Assembly (NCBI GenBank): GCA_009885535.1
Contig: VFKL01000172.1
Span: forward strand, 1 to 39,789
Source of the DNA: Chitinophagaceae bacterium
GTDB taxonomy: Bacteria > Bacteroidota > Bacteroidia > Chitinophagales > Chitinophagaceae
DNA: 39,789 bases
Reading direction: 5' to 3'
How positions within the stretch are numbered: position 1 is the stretch's first letter; each line of letters begins with the position of its first letter. The notes under the pieces are model-generated. The model searched no databases. It had not been told where the DNA came from and was given only the letters and a program-made list of their open reading frames with translations. Position numbers and translations under genes: made by a program. Positions 17,625 through 28,065 of the stretch are shown piece after piece.

Positions 17625-18722
17625 TTACATCAACGTTTTGCTTCTGCCGCTTTCGAAATCTTTAAATATAAAAGCGCCGAGATTATCTAGTGAAGCAAAG
17701 AAAGCTTTTCCATGATTGGTTTCTGTAAATTCTTGTACAAATTTTTGTAAATATGGATCACTGGCAATCATAAATGTTGTAATTGGAATTTTTATTTTTT
17801 TACATTGAGCGGCAAGATTCATACAACGATTCAATATTTTCCTATCGATACCAAAGCTATTTTTATAATAATTTTTTCCTTGTTTTAAACAAGTAGGTTT
17901 ACCGTCCGTAATCATGAATATTTGCTTATTGGGATTGCGTCTTTTTCGAAGCAATTCCATGGCAAGCTCAAGCCCAGCAACAGTATTGGTATGGTATGGA
18001 CCAACTTCCAAATAGGGGAGGTCTTTAATTTCGATTGTCCATGCATCGTTGCCAAATACCAAAATGTCGAGTGTATCTTTTGGATATTTTGTTTTTATCA
18101 ATTCGCTCAGCGCCATGGCTACTTTCTTGGCTGGCGTAATTCTGTCCTCGCCATACAATATCATCGAATGCGAAATGTCTATCATCAATACTGTTGATGT
18201 TTGCGCTTTATAATCAGTCTCTCTGATTTCTAAATCATCTTCATGTATTCTAAAACTATCGATACCATGATTTACTTGTGCGTTTCGAATGGAAGCGGTA
18301 AAATCAATTTGTTCCATCGTATCGCCAAATTGAAATGGACGAGTTTCTGGATTTATTTCATCGCCAGTTCCCGCCTTAAACGTTTGGTGATTTCCTTGTT
18401 TCGATTTTTTTATTTTGCCGAAAATTTCATCCAAACTTTTTTTACGAATGCTTTGCTCCGTTTTAGAAGTGATTTTTATTTTGCCATCAGGATTATTATT
18501 ATCGATATAACCTTTTGCTTTTAAATCTTCAATGAAGTCCCCAATCCCATAATCATCGTCTGTTAATTTATATTCTTTGTCAAGTTCTGTAAGCCATTGA
18601 ATAGCTTCATTATAATCACCATTGGTATAGGTGAGGAGTTGTGTAAATAAATCAAACAGTTTTTCAAAACTGCTTTTTTCATTTATTCGAGGGTCATATT
18701 TTGAGAAGTAAAAACTGCGCAT
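17625..18722 (-). CDS. VWA domain-containing protein (Mg-chelatase subunit D / CoxE-like)
   Basis: MIDAS motif LMIDISHSMILYGEDR, TNTVAGLELA, FMITDGKPT. Confidence 0.85.
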   Translation of the reverse strand: MRSFYFSKYDPRINEKSSFEKLFDLFTQLLTYTNGDYNEAIQWLTELDKEYKLTDDDYGIGDFIEDLKAKGYIDNNNPDGKIKITSKTEQSIRKKSLDEIFGKIKKSKQGNHQTFKAGTGDEINPETRPFQFGDTMEQIDFTASIRNAQVNHGIDSFRIHEDDLEIRETDYKAQTSTVLMIDISHSMILYGEDRITPAKKVAMALSELIKTKYPKDTLDILVFGNDAWTIEIKDLPYLEVGPYHTNTVAGLELAMELLRKRRNPNKQIFMITDGKPTCLKQGKNYYKNSFGIDRKILNRCMNLAAQCKKIKIPITTFMIASDPYLQKFVQEFTETNHGKAFFASLDNLGAFIFKDFESGRSKTLM

Positions 18723-18806
18723 TTTATTTTCAGAAGTGTTTTAATTGTACACAATATAAACAACAAAATGCGGGGTTTAAAGTTTAAAAAAATGATTAAG
18801 AATAAT

Positions 18807-19808
18807 TTAAACTTCCAAAACTTTATCCAAGGCATTTTGTAACATCTTTTTATCTGGTAAATACAATTGATATTTACTTAAAAGAACTTTATTCGTAATG
18901 CTATCTGTAGCATATTCTACTAAAATATGGTTTTCTTTTGTTCCAAGAATTATTCCAATGGGTTCGTTGTCGCCTTCACTCGCTTCTTCTTTTTTGAAAT
19001 AGTTGAGGTAGAGATTCATCTGTCCTACATCCAAATGGTCTATTTCCCCTCGTTTTAAATCTACCAATACAAAACATTTCAATATTCGGTGATAGAAAAG
19101 CAAGTCTAAATGAAAATGTTTTCCTCCAATACTCATTCGGTATTGTCTACCGATAAAAGCAAATCCTTTTCCAATTTCCATTATAAATTGCTGTAGATTA
19201 GAGATAATCTTCTCTTCTATATCACTTTCTAAATATTGGTTTTGCTCTGGGATATTTAAAAATTCCAATACAAATGGGTCTTTCAATAAATCTTCCATGG
19301 TTTCTACTATATGCCCTTCTTTTGAGAGTTTCAATATACCTTCTTTGTCTTTACTCAATGCCAAACGTTCAAACAATGAGCTTTTCATTTGGCGTTTCAG
19401 CTCACGCACGATCCAACGTTCGTGCTCGCATTGTTTACAATAAAAACCAATTTCCAATGGGTTATCAGCTTTTAAAATTTCAAAATAATGGCTCCATGTC
19501 AATAAGTGAGACAGCGTCTCACTTATTGGGAAATGTTGGTATAATTTGCGCATATACAGTAAGTTAAATCTACTAAATCCTTTGCCATACGCACTAGTTA
19601 AATCTTTTGAAAGCCGTTCAAAAAGCTGGGTGCCATACTCGGCTCGTTCATTTCCCTTTTGCTCAAACTCAACAATTTGCTGACCAATGTGCCAGTAAGT
19701 TTGAACCAAAATGGTATTAACAGACTGAAGGGCTTGTTGTCGGCCGTTTTTCAATAAACTACCAATTTGAGTGATGAGTTTTTTGTATGAGGTTTTATCT
19801 ATCTTCAT
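18807..19808 (-). CDS. PDDEXK nuclease domain protein (DUF1016/YhcG-type)
   Basis: N-terminal ILVQTYWHIGQQIVEFEQKGNERAEYG...LSKDLTSAYGKGFSRFNLLYMRKLYQHFP; nuclease core FHLDLLFYHRILKCFVLVDLKRGEIDHLDVGQMNLYLNYF. Confidence 0.88.
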   Translation of the reverse strand: MKIDKTSYKKLITQIGSLLKNGRQQALQSVNTILVQTYWHIGQQIVEFEQKGNERAEYGTQLFERLSKDLTSAYGKGFSRFNLLYMRKLYQHFPISETLSHLLTWSHYFEILKADNPLEIGFYCKQCEHERWIVRELKRQMKSSLFERLALSKDKEGILKLSKEGHIVETMEDLLKDPFVLEFLNIPEQNQYLESDIEEKIISNLQQFIMEIGKGFAFIGRQYRMSIGGKHFHLDLLFYHRILKCFVLVDLKRGEIDHLDVGQMNLYLNYFKKEEASEGDNEPIGIILGTKENHILVEYATDSITNKVLLSKYQLYLPDKKMLQNALDKVLEV

Positions 19809-19910
19809 GTTTTAAGTTTTTAAATATTTCATCCTAAATAATTATTGATTTCTCAATTTGAGTATAAATGACTAAAGTAAAATATTAAACACTTAATTTT
19901 CTTTAGTAAC

Positions 19911-19941
19911 AAAAAAAGCCTCACATTTCTGTAAGGCTTTC
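19911..19941 (-). terminator. Rho-independent terminator of the DUF2723 gene
   Basis: Minus strand AAAGCCTTAC-AGAAAT-GTGAGGCTTTTTTT (10-bp stem with one wobble, then T-run). Confidence 0.8.
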
Positions 19942-19964
19942 TTTTATGATCTAAAAATTATTCT

Positions 19965-22900
19965 TTATGGTTTTGCTGTATCTGTAGGAGCTACATTTTG
20001 TACAGGTTGACTGTTTAGTTGTTGATTCATCATTTTAAACTGATCTTTCAATTGACTAATTCCTTTGAGCATGTTATCATTACGTTCGATTTCTTGACTT
20101 AAGCTTTCTCGTTTGTTATCTGGTAATGATCGATAATAAGATGCTTGTTGTTCCATATCCTTTAAAAGCAATTTACTTATTTTTTCAGCCATTTTAGTTT
20201 CACCAGCTTTGTAACAAGCATAAAGCATTTGCATTGATATTTGATTATGTTGTTGATAACGTCCTGGCATTGCATATGGATGCACGTCTTGACCAAGCAT
20301 TGAATCGCATCTTTGGATTAATTTAATGGCATCTTCTTTTCTGTTTTGATCAGCCAAAGAGCTTGCCGCTTGTGCATAAGCCAAACGAATGCTATTCAAA
20401 TGACGGCGGTTTTCTTCGTCATAATAAACAGATCCTTTTGGTGCTTTACTGAATGAAAATTTATTCATCATTTTGTCCATAACCCAATCTCCATTGGCTT
20501 GCGTACCGGTTCCACCATTGTCAATTGGTACCAAACGATAGGTCATACCATCTTGACGTAAATAGTTTTCAAATCCCAACTCTCCGTATGGTGATGTGAA
20601 ATATATTGGGCGTTTCCATTTATTAGCAGCTATGATATTTAAGATAGCCGCATCATTTTTATAAATGTAATTTTTGTTTATTTTAAATGAAACTTTACTT
20701 ACAATTTTGTCATTTTTATTTACCGTTCCATTCTTTAAAACAAGTTGTGAATCAACAGGGATAAAAACATTCTGACTTGGGAAAATATTCATGGCATCAC
20801 CATTATTATTTTGCTGCACTTTTGACTCGTCATCAGAACCTGCATAGTCTTTCATCATGGTGTATAAATCCATGGATTGATTGGGATCAATTCCTGTGTT
20901 GGCAGAAGAGAATTGAAGCACATCTCTTTTAGATCCTTCAATTTGATCCGCACTCCAAATCGCATCTATTGGATCGCTTTCATTTAATTTATAACGCAAC
21001 TGATTGATGTACCAATCTGTTCCCAATAAGCTGCTGTTGATTACACGAACATCTTTTCTTACACCTTCTACTTCCTGTGCATACCAAAGCGGGTAAGTAT
21101 CATTATCGCCAAATGAAATTAGAATTGCGTTTGGCGCACAACTTTCTAAATAGTTTTTAGCCAAATCACTCGCAATGGTTTTTTGACTTCTATTATGATC
21201 ATCCCATTCTTGACTAGCCATTAAAACGGGTACAGCCAAAATACAAACAGCTCCTGAAAGCAAACTCGCCATTTGATTGTTTTTTAAAGGTGCCATCAAA
21301 AGATCTCTGATGTACAAAACGCCAAGCCCAATCCATATTGCAAAAGCATAGAATGAACCTACAAATGCATAATCACGTTCACGTGGCTGATTGCCGGCTT
21401 GGTTTAAGTATAGTATAATGGCTAGACCTGTGAAGAAGAAAAGAAGTGTGGTTACAAGTGCATCATTCTTATCTTTTTTAACTTGGTAAATGATACCCAA
21501 GATTCCTAGAATGAAAGGCAACATATACAAATTGTTGTTCGCCTTGTTATTTTTCAATGTATCTGGTAAAGACTTTTGATTTCCCAGACGAACTTCATCA
21601 AAAAACGAAATGCCTGTTTTCCAGTTTCCATCTCTAACATTACCCATGTTTACCCCTTGTACATCATCTTGTTTTCCAGCAAAATTCCACATGAAATATC
21701 TGAAATACATCCAATTTATTTGATAGCTCATAAAGAATCCAATGTTTTCAGACATGGTAGGTTTTCTATTCCAATTGCCATCTTGTCCTCGCTCAATTGG
21801 ATCATCAGGACTAACAGAATTTATCCATGAAGTATAGTAATCTGCGTGGCCTTGATCATTACTTTGATCCCACATTCTAGGGAAAATATGTTTGTCTTCT
21901 GGAGCGTAAACGTACTCAACTTTTTTACCGTTTTTCTCATACTTACCATTTGATTTGATATAAGTATCTGTTGTTTTTGCATCAATAATTTGAGCCGTAT
22001 AATCTTGTCCCATAAGTATTGGCCAATCTCCATATTGCTCACGACTAACATATCCAACCAAACTTACCGGGTTGTCTACATTAAACATATCTACACTAGG
22101 ATCAGCGTTACTTCTTACTAAGGTTGTAAAATAAGTAGAGTATCCCAATATCATAAATGTAAATGACCACAAACCCAATCTTAAAAAGTTCCAGTTATTT
22201 TTAACCGCGATTCTTAATCCGAAGAAAACCAAAGCGGCAAGTAAAACAAAAAAGAAAGCAAATCCACTAAAATAGGGTAGTCCAAAATCGTTTACAAACA
22301 TGATATCCATATTTCCAGCACCTGAAATGCTCCATTGGATAACTGCTTTTTGAACCACACCAGTAATTACACAACCCAATAAAAAAGCGCCTATGGTACC
22401 CCAAGTGGTTGTTTTATATCTTTTAAAATAATAGATTACTACAATAGCAGGAATGGTTAATAAGTTCAATAAATGCACCCCAATTGAAAGTCCCATTAGA
22501 TAGAATATTAGGATAATCCAACGGTCAGCTTTCGTAAAATGACCTTTAATGCCTTCTGCTTGTTCGTCTGTAACTGCTTGTTCCCATTTCAACATTGCCC
22601 AAAAAACGATGGCAGTAAAGAAAGAAGAAAGTGCATAAACTTCACCTTCTACAGCACTATACCAAAAAGAATCGGAGAATGTATAAGCAAGTGCACCAAC
22701 AATACCGGCAGACATAACAGCGATTATTTTACCATTGTCCATTTCAGTGCCGTCTTTCTGTACAATTTTTTTAGCGAAATGCGTAATCGACCAAAACAAA
22801 AACAATATGGTAAATCCACTTGCCAACGCACTCATGGTATTGATACCAGTAGCAGCGTGTTGAGGATCAAAAGGGATCATAAATAACCTTCCAAGTAAAA

Positions 22901-23069
22901 CAAATAACGGTGCTCCTGGTGGATGCGGAATTTGAAGTTTGTAGGCGCTAGAAGCAAACTCGCCACAATCCCAAAGACTGCCAGAAGCTTCCATTGTCAT
23001 TAAATAAACGGCACAGGCAACGATACATATCGCCCATCCTGTTATCGTGTTGATCTTCTTGAATTGCAT
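19965..23069 (-). CDS. DUF2723 family membrane protein (predicted glycosyltransferase)
   Basis: N-terminal MTMEASGSLWDCGEFASSAYKLQIPHPPGAPLFVLLGRLFMI, many TM segments, RDYAFVGSFYAFAIWIGLGV. Confidence 0.9.
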   Translation of the reverse strand: MQFKKINTITGWAICIVACAVYLMTMEASGSLWDCGEFASSAYKLQIPHPPGAPLFVLLGRLFMIPFDPQHAATGINTMSALASGFTILFLFWSITHFAKKIVQKDGTEMDNGKIIAVMSAGIVGALAYTFSDSFWYSAVEGEVYALSSFFTAIVFWAMLKWEQAVTDEQAEGIKGHFTKADRWIILIFYLMGLSIGVHLLNLLTIPAIVVIYYFKRYKTTTWGTIGAFLLGCVITGVVQKAVIQWSISGAGNMDIMFVNDFGLPYFSGFAFFFVLLAALVFFGLRIAVKNNWNFLRLGLWSFTFMILGYSTYFTTLVRSNADPSVDMFNVDNPVSLVGYVSREQYGDWPILMGQDYTAQIIDAKTTDTYIKSNGKYEKNGKKVEYVYAPEDKHIFPRMWDQSNDQGHADYYTSWINSVSPDDPIERGQDGNWNRKPTMSENIGFFMSYQINWMYFRYFMWNFAGKQDDVQGVNMGNVRDGNWKTGISFFDEVRLGNQKSLPDTLKNNKANNNLYMLPFILGILGIIYQVKKDKNDALVTTLLFFFTGLAIILYLNQAGNQPRERDYAFVGSFYAFAIWIGLGVLYIRDLLMAPLKNNQMASLLSGAVCILAVPVLMASQEWDDHNRSQKTIASDLAKNYLESCAPNAILISFGDNDTYPLWYAQEVEGVRKDVRVINSSLLGTDWYINQLRYKLNESDPIDAIWSADQIEGSKRDVLQFSSANTGIDPNQSMDLYTMMKDYAGSDDESKVQQNNNGDAMNIFPSQNVFIPVDSQLVLKNGTVNKNDKIVSKVSFKINKNYIYKNDAAILNIIAANKWKRPIYFTSPYGELGFENYLRQDGMTYRLVPIDNGGTGTQANGDWVMDKMMNKFSFSKAPKGSVYYDEENRRHLNSIRLAYAQAASSLADQNRKEDAIKLIQRCDSMLGQDVHPYAMPGRYQQHNQISMQMLYACYKAGETKMAEKISKLLLKDMEQQASYYRSLPDNKRESLSQEIERNDNMLKGISQLKDQFKMMNQQLNSQPVQNVAPTDTAKP

Positions 23070-23089
23070 AAATGTTATTTAAGTAGTGG

Positions 23090-23097
23090 CAAATATA
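23090..23097 (-). promoter_or_regulatory. Candidate -7 box (TATATTTG) for the DUF2723 gene
   Basis: Minus strand TAnnTTTG match about 20 nt upstream of the start codon; no clear -33 box identified. Confidence 0.35.
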
Positions 23098-23300
23098 CTT
23101 ATGTTTGTTTTTATTTTTTACATAATACATACAGAAATTCAAAATTCAATTATGTTGTTTGTAGATAGTCTCAAAATAGTTTAAAAAATGTCTATTTTGA
23201 TGGATTAGTATTATACATTGATAATTAATTCAATTAAAGAAAGTTTAATTTCATTTACAGTAATGTGGAATTAATAAATTCCTGTTAATACGATTCATTT

Positions 23301-24191
23301 ATGCCAAAAACTTGCATTATTATTTCTGGACCTACAGCTGTTGGTAAAACCTCGGTTGCTGTTGAACTTGCTTCACATCTTGATACAGAAATAATTTCTG
23401 CGGATAGTCGACAATGTTATAAAGAGTTAAACATTGGGGTTGCTAAACCTGAAGAAGTGGATTTGCAAAAAGTGAAACATCATTTCATCAGCTCTCATTC
23501 CATTCATGAATCCATTACAGCGGTTGAATTTGAAAAGTATGCATTAAACGCTATTGAAACTATTTTCGAAAATAATGATGTCGCTGTTTTAGTTGGAGGA
23601 ACAGGTTTGTACATAAAAGCTTTTTGTTCAGGATTTGATCCCATTCCGCCTGTTGCAGCTGAAATTAGAAATTCAATTATTCAACAATACGAATTGCTAG
23701 GCATGGATTGGCTTACGGAATCATTAATTCAAAAAGATACAGATTTTGCTAAAACGGGTGAAATGAAAAACCCTCAACGAATGATGCGTGCGCTTGAAGT
23801 AATTGAGTCAACAGGGAAATCCATTTTATCTTTTCAATCTCAACAAAAAAAAATAAGAAATTTCAATATAGTAAAATTTGGTTTGGAATTGCCTCGCCAA
23901 GAATTGTATGACAGGATTAATTTGCGTGTTGATTTAATGATGGAATCCGGGTTGTTGAAAGAGGTTGAATCACTTTTGCCACATCACAAATTAAATGCAC
24001 TACAAACTGTTGGTTATAAAGAGCTTTTCGATTTTGTAAATGGTCATAAAACATTGGACGAAGCGGTGAATTTGATCAAGCAAAATAGTCGCCATTATGC
24101 AAAACGACAAATGACATGGTTTAAAAAAGATGAATCTATTTCTTGGATTGAGCCAGACGTTAAAACATTGCTTTCAAAAATTCAATTGTAA
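23301..24191 (+). CDS. miaA: tRNA dimethylallyltransferase
   Basis: ISGPTAVGKTSVAVELA, ISADSRQCYKELNIGVAKP, VLVGGTGLYIKAF. Confidence 0.97.
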   Translation: MPKTCIIISGPTAVGKTSVAVELASHLDTEIISADSRQCYKELNIGVAKPEEVDLQKVKHHFISSHSIHESITAVEFEKYALNAIETIFENNDVAVLVGGTGLYIKAFCSGFDPIPPVAAEIRNSIIQQYELLGMDWLTESLIQKDTDFAKTGEMKNPQRMMRALEVIESTGKSILSFQSQQKKIRNFNIVKFGLELPRQELYDRINLRVDLMMESGLLKEVESLLPHHKLNALQTVGYKELFDFVNGHKTLDEAVNLIKQNSRHYAKRQMTWFKKDESISWIEPDVKTLLSKIQL

Positions 24192-24192
24192 T

Positions 24193-25737
24193 TTAAAATT
24201 TCAATCCAAACGTAGCGTAAATATTGCCAAGGGTTTGTGTGGTATTGGCAAATGTATTTGCACGATCAGATAAACGGTAGGGTAGGTCAACATCTTTTTT
24301 TATGGAATGTACATAAGTAAGGTCGATAAAATAACCATTGTTTCGATATCCCAATCCACCACTTAAGCGCATATTATTTGCTTTAAATGCAAGGTCTTTA
24401 TAAGGGTTTGAATAATATGCAAATCCAAGTCGAGTCATGATTACATTGAATTTTAATTCGCCACCTATTCTGAAATTTATGGTGCTTTTATATTCGTTTT
24501 TTACCACTTTATTTAATTGGTCATAATAACTGGTTTCGCTTTTATTGGGATTTTCATTGTTGCTAAAAAACCGACTTGCCCTATGTCTAATGTACTCAAG
24601 ATCTGCTGATATAAATGCACGTTGCTTTTTTACATTTTCTATTTCTCTAAATACATACGAACCGCTTATTATCGCTTTCCAAGGCATGTTGAAAGCGTAT
24701 TTACTTTTTCCTGGTTTGTCGTTTGTAAATGTGGTTGAGCTTATAGAATAGGTTTCTATTGGGTTTTCCAATGCCGTTGTTAAAGTTGTTGTTCGAGTAT
24801 CGGTTAATGACATAAAGTTAGGTGTATGAATAGCCAAGCCCAATCTAATGTATGGTTTTGGTCGATATATTACACCCATTTTAAAATTTATACCCGAGCC
24901 ATAAGTTTCGAAATTATCGGTATAAGTAAAAGAATTAAAACCATTTGATGTGTCGCCCGATACGTCTGATTCTGTAAAAATGGTATTGCTTTTATAATTT
25001 ATGATAGGAATACCAAGTGTTACACCATAAAGCCATTTTTCTTCATAATTAGAAGCATAGCTAATGGCAAATTCATAGATGCCACCATTTGTAGTTTTTT
25101 GCATGTCCTGCAATAATGATACACCAGAATCGAGTAAATATTCTGGCGCCGTTTTTACTTGTATGAATCCGTTTACGGTAACAGTATCCATTAGATAAGT
25201 GTATAATGCGGGTGCTGATGTGTACGGTAACGTTGAATTACTCGACAATACATCATTTATACTCAAATTACTTTTTGCAAATTCTTCTGCAAATTGCTCA
25301 CTGAAAGAACTATAGTTATTTATTCCGCTGTAACGCAAATGGTTGTTAAAACTGGCATTTTTATTAAAAGCAAATGTGATTGAACTGCTATTTGCAGAAT
25401 TGTTTAAATGAGGGATTCCTATAATTACACCCATTGGCCCAAACTGTAAAGCGTTTTTATTACTTTCGCTATTTGTTGATCTGTAATTGGTTTTGTTTTT
25501 TGATTGATTAAGAAATGGAGAGAAAACAAATTCACCGGTTTTGAAAAGTCCAAGTCCTGCGGGGTTTACATAAGCTGCAGTGATTTCTCCACCCAAAGAG
25601 CCCATTACACCACCCGTAGCCATAAATCTTGCCGAACCATTTAATGGTTGCCAACTATATCGAATGGCATCTTCAGGCAATTGAGCAAAGGTTTTTAAAC
25701 AAAAAAGTAATGAGAATATAAGTAGCAATTGTTTCAT
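24193..25737 (-). CDS. Outer membrane beta-barrel protein, OmpP1/FadL-like
   Basis: Signal peptide; ARFMATGGVMGSLGGEITAAYVNPAGLGLFKTGEFVFSP; barrel-like C-terminus ending in F. Confidence 0.7.
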   Translation of the reverse strand: MKQLLLIFSLLFCLKTFAQLPEDAIRYSWQPLNGSARFMATGGVMGSLGGEITAAYVNPAGLGLFKTGEFVFSPFLNQSKNKTNYRSTNSESNKNALQFGPMGVIIGIPHLNNSANSSSITFAFNKNASFNNHLRYSGINNYSSFSEQFAEEFAKSNLSINDVLSSNSTLPYTSAPALYTYLMDTVTVNGFIQVKTAPEYLLDSGVSLLQDMQKTTNGGIYEFAISYASNYEEKWLYGVTLGIPIINYKSNTIFTESDVSGDTSNGFNSFTYTDNFETYGSGINFKMGVIYRPKPYIRLGLAIHTPNFMSLTDTRTTTLTTALENPIETYSISSTTFTNDKPGKSKYAFNMPWKAIISGSYVFREIENVKKQRAFISADLEYIRHRASRFFSNNENPNKSETSYYDQLNKVVKNEYKSTINFRIGGELKFNVIMTRLGFAYYSNPYKDLAFKANNMRLSGGLGYRNNGYFIDLTYVHSIKKDVDLPYRLSDRANTFANTTQTLGNIYATFGLKF

Positions 25738-25759
25738 AAAATAATAATTTAGTCAAAAG

Positions 25760-25815
25760 TTAAAAGTCAAAAGTTAAAAAATGTTGTTTTAAATTACTTC
25801 ACTTTTGACTTTTAA
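25760..25815. repeat. Perfect 15-bp inverted repeat of an AAAGTCAAAAGT-type element
   Basis: TTAAAAGTCAAAAGT (25760-25774) and ACTTTTGACTTTTAA (25801-25815) with 26-nt loop. Confidence 0.8.
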
Positions 25816-25816
25816 T

Positions 25817-26407
25817 TTAATTACCCCTCGTTGGTCGAGATATCGTATTTCCAGAACCAGATGAAGAACTTGATGAAGGCGTATAACTTCTGGTATTATT
25901 TTCGGTTGAATTATTGTTTGGAGAAATGTATTCCCTTGTATTGTCTCTCGAATTGCTATTATTATAAGACCTTGTAGAAGTGTTATATTTAACTGGACTT
26001 GTATTGTATTTAGGGTTTACCGTGTTTGTATTGTTAAACTGGTAACTTGATAAATTAGTAGTTCTAGGTGTTGAATTGGTTGTTGAGAAATTTAATCCAT
26101 TATTGTAAATCGGATAAGCGTAGTAGTAAGGATTGTAATAATAACCGTATCCATATCCATAAGCGTAAGGACTATAACTGTAATCGTAATTTCCATTTAT
26201 TGTTCTCCATCTGCTGTCATATCTACTCATGGTAATTTCTCGATTGTCCGAATTTTCTGAAGTTTTATCTTCTTTATCCACTAAATCATTCATTTCGCGA
26301 ACAGGCGAATAATACACATCATCGGGAGTTTGAGATACTTTATAAATGTGGCTACAACTGATTAAACAGAAACATAAACAAGTAAATAATAAAAAATTTA
26401 AGCGCAT
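25817..26407 (-). CDS. Putative lipoprotein, Tyr/Asn/Ser-rich low-complexity
   Basis: Lipobox-like CLISCSH; DDVYYSP motif; YGYGYGYYYNPYYYAYP and poly-Asn/Ser tail. Confidence 0.6.
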   Translation of the reverse strand: MRLNFLLFTCLCFCLISCSHIYKVSQTPDDVYYSPVREMNDLVDKEDKTSENSDNREITMSRYDSRWRTINGNYDYSYSPYAYGYGYGYYYNPYYYAYPIYNNGLNFSTTNSTPRTTNLSSYQFNNTNTVNPKYNTSPVKYNTSTRSYNNSNSRDNTREYISPNNNSTENNTRSYTPSSSSSSGSGNTISRPTRGN

Positions 26408-26569
26408 AATCTCAAGTTTAAAAGGATTGTAAATTGAAGTTATTACTTTTGTGCGATTATCGAATTGAAATTTCTGTACAAATCTAATTGTTGAATGGAT
26501 AGATTTTGTTTATAGTTTGTTAATTTGATGATTTTTGGAGTACTAATTTTTAATGTTTACAAATTAAAT

Positions 26570-28048
26570 ATGAGCAAAGAAATAACAACGAGAGAAGCGG
26601 ATTATTCCCAATGGTACAATGATTTAGTGATTAAAGGCGAACTCGCCGATCATTCATCGGTTAGAGGTTGCATGGTTATTAAACCTTATGGTTATGCACT
26701 TTGGGAAAACATGCGCGATCAATTGGATAAAATGTTTAAGGCAACTGGACATGTTAATGCATACTTTCCATTGTTTGTACCTAAAAGCTTATTTGAAGCA
26801 GAAGAAAAAAATGCAGAAGGTTTTGCTAAAGAATGTGCAGTGGTTACCCATTATCGTTTAAAAAATGACCCCAATAATAAAGGAAAATTAATTGTTGATC
26901 CTGATGCCAAACTTGAAGAAGAGTTGGTTATTCGTCCTACCAGTGAAGCCATAATTTGGAACACGTATAAAGGTTGGATTCAATCATACCGTGATTTACC
27001 TTTATTAATCAATCAGTGGGCAAATGTGGTACGCTGGGAAATGCGTACAAGATTATTCTTACGCACAGCAGAGTTTTTGTGGCAAGAAGGACATACCGCA
27101 CATGCTACAAAAGAAGAAGCAATTGAAGAAACAACAAAAATGTTGGATGTATACGCTGAATTTGTAGAACATTATATGGCGGTGCCTGTAATTAAAGGGG
27201 TGAAAACACCAAACGAACGTTTTGCTGGTGCGGAAGACACCTATTGCATTGAGGCTTTAATGCAGGATGGTAAAGCACTTCAGGCGGGAACCTCGCATTT
27301 TCTTGGACAAAATTTCGCGAAAGCATTTGATGTTCAATTTTTAAATAAAGAAAATAAAAAAGAATTTGTTTGGGCTACCAGTTGGGGTGTTTCTACAAGA
27401 TTAATTGGTGCTTTGATTATGGCACATAGCGACGATCAAGGATTGATTATGCCTCCGCGTATCGCACCGTTGCAAGTGGTTATTGTGCCTATTTATAAAG
27501 GCGAAGAAAGCAAACCCATCATCGATGAAAAAGTAGCTTCTTTGATTAAAGATTTAAAAGCCTTGGGCGTTTCTGTAAAATACGACAATAGCGAAAATGC
27601 TCGTCCAGGTTGGAAATTCGCAGAGTATGAATTAAAAGGTGTTCCTGTTAGAGTAGCCATGGGGTTGAGGGATATCGAAAATAATGTAGTAGAATTGGCT
27701 CGTCGGGATACCAAAGAAAAATCAACGGTTTCTTTTGAAGGCTTGGCATTACATATTTTACAATTGTTGGAAGAAATACAACAACAAATTTTCAATAAAG
27801 CGCTTGCGTTTAGAAATGAAAATATCCGTGAAGCAAATACTTGGGATGAATTTGTTGACATTTTAGACAATAAAGCAGGGTTCGTTTCTGCACATTGGGA
27901 TGGCAGTAGCGAAACAGAAGATAAAATTAAAGAGCAAACCAAGGCCACCATTCGTTGTATTCCAATTGATAATAAACAAGAAAGTGGTAATTGCATATTA
28001 ACTGGAAACCCAAGCACACAAAGGGTTTTATTTGCTAGGGCGTATTAA
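26570..28048 (+). CDS. proS: Prolyl-tRNA synthetase (archaeal/eukaryotic-type)
   Basis: [52 protein letters not shown]. Start at 26570 (MSKEITT) preferred over 26525. Confidence 0.95.
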   Translation: MSKEITTREADYSQWYNDLVIKGELADHSSVRGCMVIKPYGYALWENMRDQLDKMFKATGHVNAYFPLFVPKSLFEAEEKNAEGFAKECAVVTHYRLKNDPNNKGKLIVDPDAKLEEELVIRPTSEAIIWNTYKGWIQSYRDLPLLINQWANVVRWEMRTRLFLRTAEFLWQEGHTAHATKEEAIEETTKMLDVYAEFVEHYMAVPVIKGVKTPNERFAGAEDTYCIEALMQDGKALQAGTSHFLGQNFAKAFDVQFLNKENKKEFVWATSWGVSTRLIGALIMAHSDDQGLIMPPRIAPLQVVIVPIYKGEESKPIIDEKVASLIKDLKALGVSVKYDNSENARPGWKFAEYELKGVPVRVAMGLRDIENNVVELARRDTKEKSTVSFEGLALHILQLLEEIQQQIFNKALAFRNENIREANTWDEFVDILDNKAGFVSAHWDGSSETEDKIKEQTKATIRCIPIDNKQESGNCILTGNPSTQRVLFARAY

Positions 28049-28065
28049 TGTATTAAAAATTTGTT

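Noticed and set aside
27493-28017. 174-aa minus-strand ORF inside proS
   Set aside because: Antisense to a well-supported aminoacyl-tRNA synthetase; low-complexity Ser/Leu composition.
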